The notes under the pieces were generated by a model. That model had not been told where the DNA came from. It worked only from the letters and a program-made list of their open reading frames with translations, and did no database searches. A program made the position numbers and the translations under genes. 18,955 nucleotides of DNA from JBBIWA01 sp037439425 (GTDB lineage Bacteria; Acidobacteriota; Blastocatellia; RBC074), in assembly GCA_037439425.1 (NCBI GenBank), contig JBBIWA010000098.1:1-18955 (forward strand). The letters run 5' to 3'. Shown here piece after piece: positions 15,701 through 18,955 of the stretch; positions within the stretch are counted from its first letter, which is position 1, and the number at the start of each line of letters is the position of its first letter.

Positions 15701-16387
15701 CTACTGGTGAGAAGGGAGAGAGGCGGCCAAGATTGTCTTAATATTGCCACAGAGAGTGTCTCGATCAGCAAAGAGACTGATGGCGGCAATCCCGACAGCA
15801 CCGCCTCTCAACACTTCGCGGAAGTTGTTAAGGTGAATGCCGCCGATGGCCAGAATGGGAATCCTCACCACGCGGCAGACTTCAGCCAACCGTTCGAGAC
15901 CAAGCGGCGGGCCATAGGGACGTTTGGACGGCGTATCGTAGATTGGTCCAAAGACAATGAAGTCAGCGCCACCTGCTTCGGCTGCCTGAGCTTCCGTCAA
16001 AGAGTGCGCTGAAGCGCCGATCAAAAAGTCACTTCGCCCTTGCTTGGCAACCAATCTTCGCGCTTCGGAAGCAGGCAGAGAAGAAGCCCGCAGATGCACG
16101 CCATCAGCACCAGTTGCTAGTGCAATATCAAGCCGGTCGTTAACCAGAAGGCGCGCTCTGTATGGTCGCGTCGCCCTAATCGCCTCGCGCACAAATTCAA
16201 CCAGCCGTCTGGCTGGCAGGTCTCTCTCGCGCACTTGAATGAGCTGGCAACCGGCAGCGGCAGCTTCGCGGATAAGAGCCAATTGCTCCTGCCACGCGGC
16301 CGTGTCCGAGAATTCAGGCTCTCGGCGGAACGTTTGGCGATTGGTGATCAGATAAAGTAGCGGATGGGGAGACAGTGGATTCAACAA
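15701..16387 (-). CDS. thiE: ThiE/TenI-family protein (thiamine phosphate synthase)
   Basis: A 228-residue TIM-barrel protein. LYLITNR at 11-17, QVRERDL (51-57), VNDRLDIAL (82-90), GVHLRASSLP (96-105), GASAHSL (124-130), GPIYDTPSK (147-155) and AIGGIH (180-185) follow the ThiE/TenI order. ThiE joins the thiazole and pyrimidine phosphates to thiamine phosphate; TenI is a thiazole tautomerase of the same fold. Canonical ThiE has GQxD after GVH, whose Asp binds Mg; here it reads RASS, and RERD, VNxRxDIAL and HSL also resemble TenI, so which of the two activities it has is open. The start is unusual: between an upstream in-frame stop and the LYLITNR strand there is no ATG or GTG, only TTG at 16387 or 16384, inside the upstream gene (74-bp overlap). 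It is the last gene of the aroC operon. Confidence 0.85.
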   Translation of the reverse strand: MLNPLSPHPLLYLITNRQTFRREPEFSDTAAWQEQLALIREAAAAGCQLIQVRERDLPARRLVEFVREAIRATRPYRARLLVNDRLDIALATGADGVHLRASSLPASEARRLVAKQGRSDFLIGASAHSLTEAQAAEAGGADFIVFGPIYDTPSKRPYGPPLGLERLAEVCRVVRIPILAIGGIHLNNFREVLRGGAVGIAAISLFADRDTLCGNIKTILAASLPSHQ

Positions 16388-16688
16388 TTGTCTGCTTCGC
16401 CGTCCCCTCAGACGGCATTTCTAAATCTTTGAGCACTTGCACGCTCTCGCGGAACTTGAGCATATCGTGCAGCCCGGCCAGCACATTGATGACGCCCAGA
16501 CCGGTGACCGCGCCGCGCGCATAGCCACTTTGCAGCCAGGCAGCCAGCCAGGTCGCTTGCAGCTTGCCACTGATGAAGTAGAGAAAGAAATTTTCCTCCC
16601 AGTACACCGTCCACGGCAAGATCGCCAGCAAAGCCCCGACCTCGAAGCAAATCAGAATGTAGATGATGACAGTAACCTTGGCTGACAT
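16314..16688 (-). CDS. Small integral membrane protein, uncharacterised
   Basis: A 124-residue protein with an N-terminal transmembrane helix (VIIYILICFEVGALLAILPW), an aromatic loop (TVYWEENFFLYF), a conserved-looking SGYARGAVTGLGVINVLAGLHD segment forming a second helix, and a polar Ser/Pro/Thr-rich tail. The pattern of helix, PW..YWE.N, then YARGA.TGLG.IN resembles small membrane proteins seen in Acidobacteriota genomes; I know no function. I chose the ATG at 16688 because it sits directly before the first helix. A longer frame from a TTG at 16763 would overlap def and add residues unlike a membrane-protein start. No clear Shine-Dalgarno is present. It lies 58 bp after def, and its last 74 bp overlap the thiE start region. 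Confidence 0.7.
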   Translation of the reverse strand: MSAKVTVIIYILICFEVGALLAILPWTVYWEENFFLYFISGKLQATWLAAWLQSGYARGAVTGLGVINVLAGLHDMLKFRESVQVLKDLEMPSEGTAKQTIVESTVSPSATLSDHQSPNVPPRA

Positions 16689-16746
16689 ATGAATGATGAA
16701 GAGCGAGCAAGCAGCGGTAGCGGCAGCCTTAAGCTGGAGTAGTTCT

Positions 16747-17259
16747 CTAATCCCACTCTCCAAGCTTGATTTTCTTTCTGATTTTGCGCTTGATCAGATC
16801 ACGCTTGAGCGGACTCAGGTACTCGATAAAGAGCCGGCCATAAAGATGGTCCGTTTCGTGCGTCACGCAGCGCGCTGCCAGGTCGCGCACTTCCAGGGTG
16901 AACTCTTTGCCATGAATATCGTGGGCTGCGACCGTGACGATCTCTGGCCGTTCCACCTCAAAGTAGATGTCCGGGAAACTCAAACAGCCTTCCTCACTGA
17001 CAACTTTTCCTTTCGTCTCGACGATCCGCGGATTGATGCAAACGATGCGCTGCTTCGGATCGCGCCCGCTGCTGCAATCCATGACGAAGAGCTTCTGCGA
17101 AAGCGCCACCTGCGGCGCAGCCAATCCGACGCCGCGAGCTAGATACATCGTCTCAAACATATTTTCGACGAACTCGGCCAGTTGGCCGTCAATATTCGTA
17201 ACCTGATCAGCCTCGCGGGTCAGGATCGGATCCCCATATTTGACAATCTTCAATGCCAT
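16747..17259 (-). CDS. def: Peptide deformylase
   Basis: A 170-residue metallo-enzyme that removes the formyl group from the N-terminal methionine of new proteins. All three signature motifs are present: GVGLAAPQV (motif 1), EEGCLSFP (motif 2, with the metal-binding Cys) and THETDHLYG (motif 3, HExDH with two metal-binding His and the catalytic Glu). The start at 17259 gives MALKIVKYGDPIL, the usual family N-terminus; the frame is open further upstream only because it runs antiparallel-free through the end of aroC, and those extra residues are not deformylase-like. The gap to the aroC stop is 7 bp, so the two are co-transcribed and probably translationally coupled. The basic C-terminus (KRKIRKKIKLGEWD) is common in the family. 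Confidence 0.95.
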   Translation of the reverse strand: MALKIVKYGDPILTREADQVTNIDGQLAEFVENMFETMYLARGVGLAAPQVALSQKLFVMDCSSGRDPKQRIVCINPRIVETKGKVVSEEGCLSFPDIYFEVERPEIVTVAAHDIHGKEFTLEVRDLAARCVTHETDHLYGRLFIEYLSPLKRDLIKRKIRKKIKLGEWD

Positions 17260-17266
17260 GCTTAAC

Positions 17267-18439
17267 TCAGTAGTCCAAGATCTGCTGACAATAGCCTGCA
17301 AAGTTGCGGCGCATCTCTTTGAGTGAGTCGCCGCCGAATTTTTCGCGCATCGCTCGCGCCAGCACAATGGCAACCATCGCTTCGCCAATCACGCCCGCGG
17401 CTGGGACAGCCGTCACATCCGAGCGCTCAAAACTGGCTTCCATCGGCTCTTTGGTCTCGATGTTGACGCTGCGGAGTGCACGGCGCAAAGTCGAGATCGG
17501 CTTGAGGTAGCCGCGCACACGCAGCTCCTCGCCGTTGGTCATACCACCTTCCAGCCCGCCAGCTCGATTCGACAGTCGCTTGAAAGTTCGCGCGTCGCTA
17601 TTATAGCTGATCTCATCGTGAACTTGCGAGCCGGGGCGCGCGGCATTAGCCACGCCGGTGCCCAACTCCACCGCTTTAACCGCATGAATGGACATCACTG
17701 CCTGGGCCAGTTGTCCATCGAGTTTGGCCGTCCAACTGGTATGCGAGCCAAGACCGGGCACACACCCCCGGGCGACGACTTCAAAGATGCCACCGAGCGT
17801 GTCGCCTTCTTTTTGAGCTTGATCAATCCGCTCGATCATTCGCGCTTCGGCCACTTTGTCAACGCAGCGCAGCAGAGTGTCGTCATAGAGCGCCTGAATC
17901 TGTTCCCAACTGACCTCTCGAGGTTCAATAGTGATCTCGCCAAGGCCAATGACGTGGCTGGCGATGAGCACCCCGAACTCGCGCAGCAGCAGTTTGGCCA
18001 AAGCCCCAACTGCAACGCGCATCGCGGTTTCGCGTGCGCTGGCGCGCTCCAAAACGTCGCGCAGATCGCGCCGGTCGTACTTCAAGCCGCCGGCCAGATC
18101 GGCATGCCCCGGTCGCGGGCGAATCACTCTGCGGGCGCGCGCCGGTGGCACCTGAAGCGGCTCAACCGCCATGACCTCTTGCCAGTTGATGAAGTCTTTG
18201 TTTTCAACCATCAGCGCAAGAGGCGAGCCAAGCGTTTCGCCGTAGCGCACACCGGAAAGGATCTGCACTGTGTCGGTCTCGATCTTCATGCGCCCACCGC
18301 GCCCGTAGCCTTGCTGCCGCCGCCACAGCTCGTGGTTGATGAAATCTTGATCAATGGGAAGACCAGCGGGCAGTCCTTCAACTATCGCGACCAGCGCGCG
18401 GGAGTGCGATTCACCTGCGGTGGTAAAAGTAAATGACAT
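17267..18439 (-). CDS. aroC: Chorismate synthase
   Basis: A 390-residue FMN-dependent enzyme that turns 5-enolpyruvylshikimate 3-phosphate into chorismate, the last shikimate-pathway step before aromatic amino acids, folate and quinones. Family signatures: GESHSRALVAIVEG (from residue 9), QQGYGRGGRM, the RPGHADL block with GGLKYDRRDLRDVLERASARE, SNRAGGLEGGMTNGE, and DVTAVPAAGVIGEAM near the C-terminus. The start at 18439 (MSFTFTTAGES) matches the family; an 86-codon upstream extension in the same frame crosses repeats and hairpins and is non-coding. The Shine-Dalgarno is weak (AAAAGG just before the ATG). It heads the leftward aroC-def-membrane protein-thiE cluster. Confidence 0.95.
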   Translation of the reverse strand: MSFTFTTAGESHSRALVAIVEGLPAGLPIDQDFINHELWRRQQGYGRGGRMKIETDTVQILSGVRYGETLGSPLALMVENKDFINWQEVMAVEPLQVPPARARRVIRPRPGHADLAGGLKYDRRDLRDVLERASARETAMRVAVGALAKLLLREFGVLIASHVIGLGEITIEPREVSWEQIQALYDDTLLRCVDKVAEARMIERIDQAQKEGDTLGGIFEVVARGCVPGLGSHTSWTAKLDGQLAQAVMSIHAVKAVELGTGVANAARPGSQVHDEISYNSDARTFKRLSNRAGGLEGGMTNGEELRVRGYLKPISTLRRALRSVNIETKEPMEASFERSDVTAVPAAGVIGEAMVAIVLARAMREKFGGDSLKEMRRNFAGYCQQILDY

Positions 18440-18492
18440 GCCTTTTCTTCGCGCAATGACTTGGCCAGCAACACGACGTTTTACCCGGCCTA

Positions 18493-18595
18493 CTCTATGA
18501 AGTATAGAGGCTTCTCGCAAGCTGGAGCAACCGGTCAGTGCATAACTTGGAGAGTTAGCTGGAAGTCCATTAGGGGCGCGCACTGGCAACCAGTG
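18493..18595 (-). promoter_or_regulatory. aroC leader: two hairpins and a candidate -10 box
   Basis: Two short perfect inverted repeats precede aroC: CTCTAT/ATAGAG (18493-18498 / 18504-18509) and CACTGG/CCAGTG (18581-18586 / 18590-18595, 3-base loop). On the minus strand TATACT, a 5/6 match to a -10 box, is part of the first one, about 55-60 bp before the ATG; no good -35 is seen. The first repeat could be an operator over the -10. Confidence 0.3.
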
Positions 18596-18646
18596 GTCTG
18601 TCGGATAAATTCTGCAAGAAATTCCTTGCGACATTGAGCCAACTGG

Positions 18647-18790
18647 ACGTTTTTCAGCTGCGGTCAGGAGCAAGCTGTTTATAGCTGATGACATCAAACG
18701 TTTTTAGCTCCGTCAGGAGCGGCCTGTTTATAGCAGGCAGCAGTGCACGTTTTTCAGCTCCGTGAGGAGCGGCCTATCTATAGCGATGCT
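18647..18790. repeat. Three tandem copies of a ~50-bp hairpin repeat
   Basis: Copies start at 18647, 18698 and 18747 (spacing 51 and 49 bp). Each begins ACGTTTTT(C)AGCT and continues through a GGAGC core to a (G/C)TNTATAGC block. In copies 2 and 3 GCTCC and GGAGC form a perfect 5-bp stem; copy 1 is degraded. The structure is REP-like: short, extragenic and with a small palindrome. No spacers of CRISPR type are present. Confidence 0.7.
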
Positions 18791-18826
18791 ATACGGCGGC
18801 TCGCGCAGCGCGAGGGCCGCTCCTCA
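18763..18826. repeat. Large stem-loop with 12-bp perfect arms
   Basis: TGAGGAGCGGCC (18763-18774) pairs perfectly with GGCCGCTCCTCA (18815-18826). The 40-base loop contains its own hairpin, CTCGCGC-A-GCGCGAG (18800-18814). The left arm belongs to the third tandem repeat copy, so the right arm is an inverted partial copy of the same repeat. Confidence 0.65.
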
Positions 18827-18955
18827 GGATTGAACGCCAACAGTGCTGGCCGTCTTGGCACCGTCAATTGGCTGCTCGGACTCACTCTCTATAGAGGTGG
18901 AGTGAATGTCTGGACAAAAACGATGGCGCCCACTTTCAGTGTGGCCGTGCGGCAG
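18827..18955. other. Right edge, no gene supported
   Basis: A plus-strand frame stays open to the window end (reading GLTLYRGGVNVWTKTMAP), and an ATG at 18907 with GGAG just before it opens another frame, but both are too short to judge. A gene may begin beyond the edge. Confidence 0.3.

Noticed and set aside
17260..17388. 43-codon N-terminal extension of def
   Set aside because: It overlaps the end of aroC and is unlike deformylases, which start at the MALKIVKYGDP position.
17618..18436. 272-codon plus-strand frame opposite aroC
   Set aside because: Antisense shadow of chorismate synthase, with His/Arg/Ala-rich composition typical of such frames.
18440..18697. 86-codon N-terminal extension of aroC
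   Set aside because: The family begins at MSFTFTTAGES; the upstream frame crosses hairpins and a tandem repeat and has no suitable ribosome-binding site.
18647..18826. Possible CRISPR array
   Set aside because: Only three degenerate copies, directly abutting with no unique spacers of uniform length, and no cas genes nearby.
18827..18955. Partial gene running off the right edge
   Set aside because: Frames are open but too short and without recognisable motifs to support a call.

Overview
The window looks like part of a bacterial chromosome with medium-high GC. The gene content suggests an Acidobacteriota member, possibly Blastocatellia-like. The hints are a two-subunit 2-oxoacid:ferredoxin oxidoreductase, two pyrophosphate-type phosphofructokinases side by side, a secreted S9 peptidase, a PhoPQ-activated-pathogenicity-type secreted hydrolase, and spacers with short tandem repeats and REP-like hairpins. 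This placement is an inference from gene content and style; no marker gene such as rRNA is present.

Layout, left to right. (1) 1-1248: a heptanucleotide repeat, a gene-poor spacer, and a toxin-antitoxin locus in which a small antitoxin-like gene is followed by a broken PIN-domain toxin gene. (2) 1650-5398, plus strand: an exported prolyl-oligopeptidase-type peptidase and an acyl-CoA synthetase, 47 bp apart. (3) 5471-9630, minus strand: korA and korB for 2-oxoacid:ferredoxin oxidoreductase, normally adjacent but here separated by 1.27 kb. That gap holds a dead toxin C-terminus, an intact 98-residue partner-like protein and a membrane-protein pseudogene with three frameshifts. (4) 9980-13160, plus strand and divergent from korA: two tandem phosphofructokinase paralogues with PPi-type active-site residues, then a 2H phosphoesterase (LigT-like) gene 6 bp downstream. 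(5) 13161-14222: about 1 kb of spacer with a 22-bp inverted-repeat pair, degenerate direct repeats and scraps of minus-strand coding sequence. (6) 14223-15659: the secreted PhoPQ-related hydrolase. (7) 15701-18439, minus strand: aroC, def, a small membrane-protein gene and a ThiE/TenI-family gene, tightly packed and probably one operon. (8) 18440-18955: a leader region with small hairpins and three tandem ~50-bp repeat copies ending in a large hairpin.

Functionally the intact genes are central and housekeeping metabolism: glycolysis/gluconeogenesis through PPi-PFK, a reversible ferredoxin-linked oxoacid step, fatty-acid activation, the shikimate end step, N-formyl removal and thiamine metabolism, plus two exported hydrolases. 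The unusual biology lies between them. At least three genes are broken (PIN toxin, toxin C-terminal domain, membrane protein), and two of the three belong to toxin-type modules. No clear new multi-gene system was found. The best candidates for follow-up are the paired PFK plus 2H phosphoesterase operon and the toxin/immunity-like cassette splitting korA from korB.
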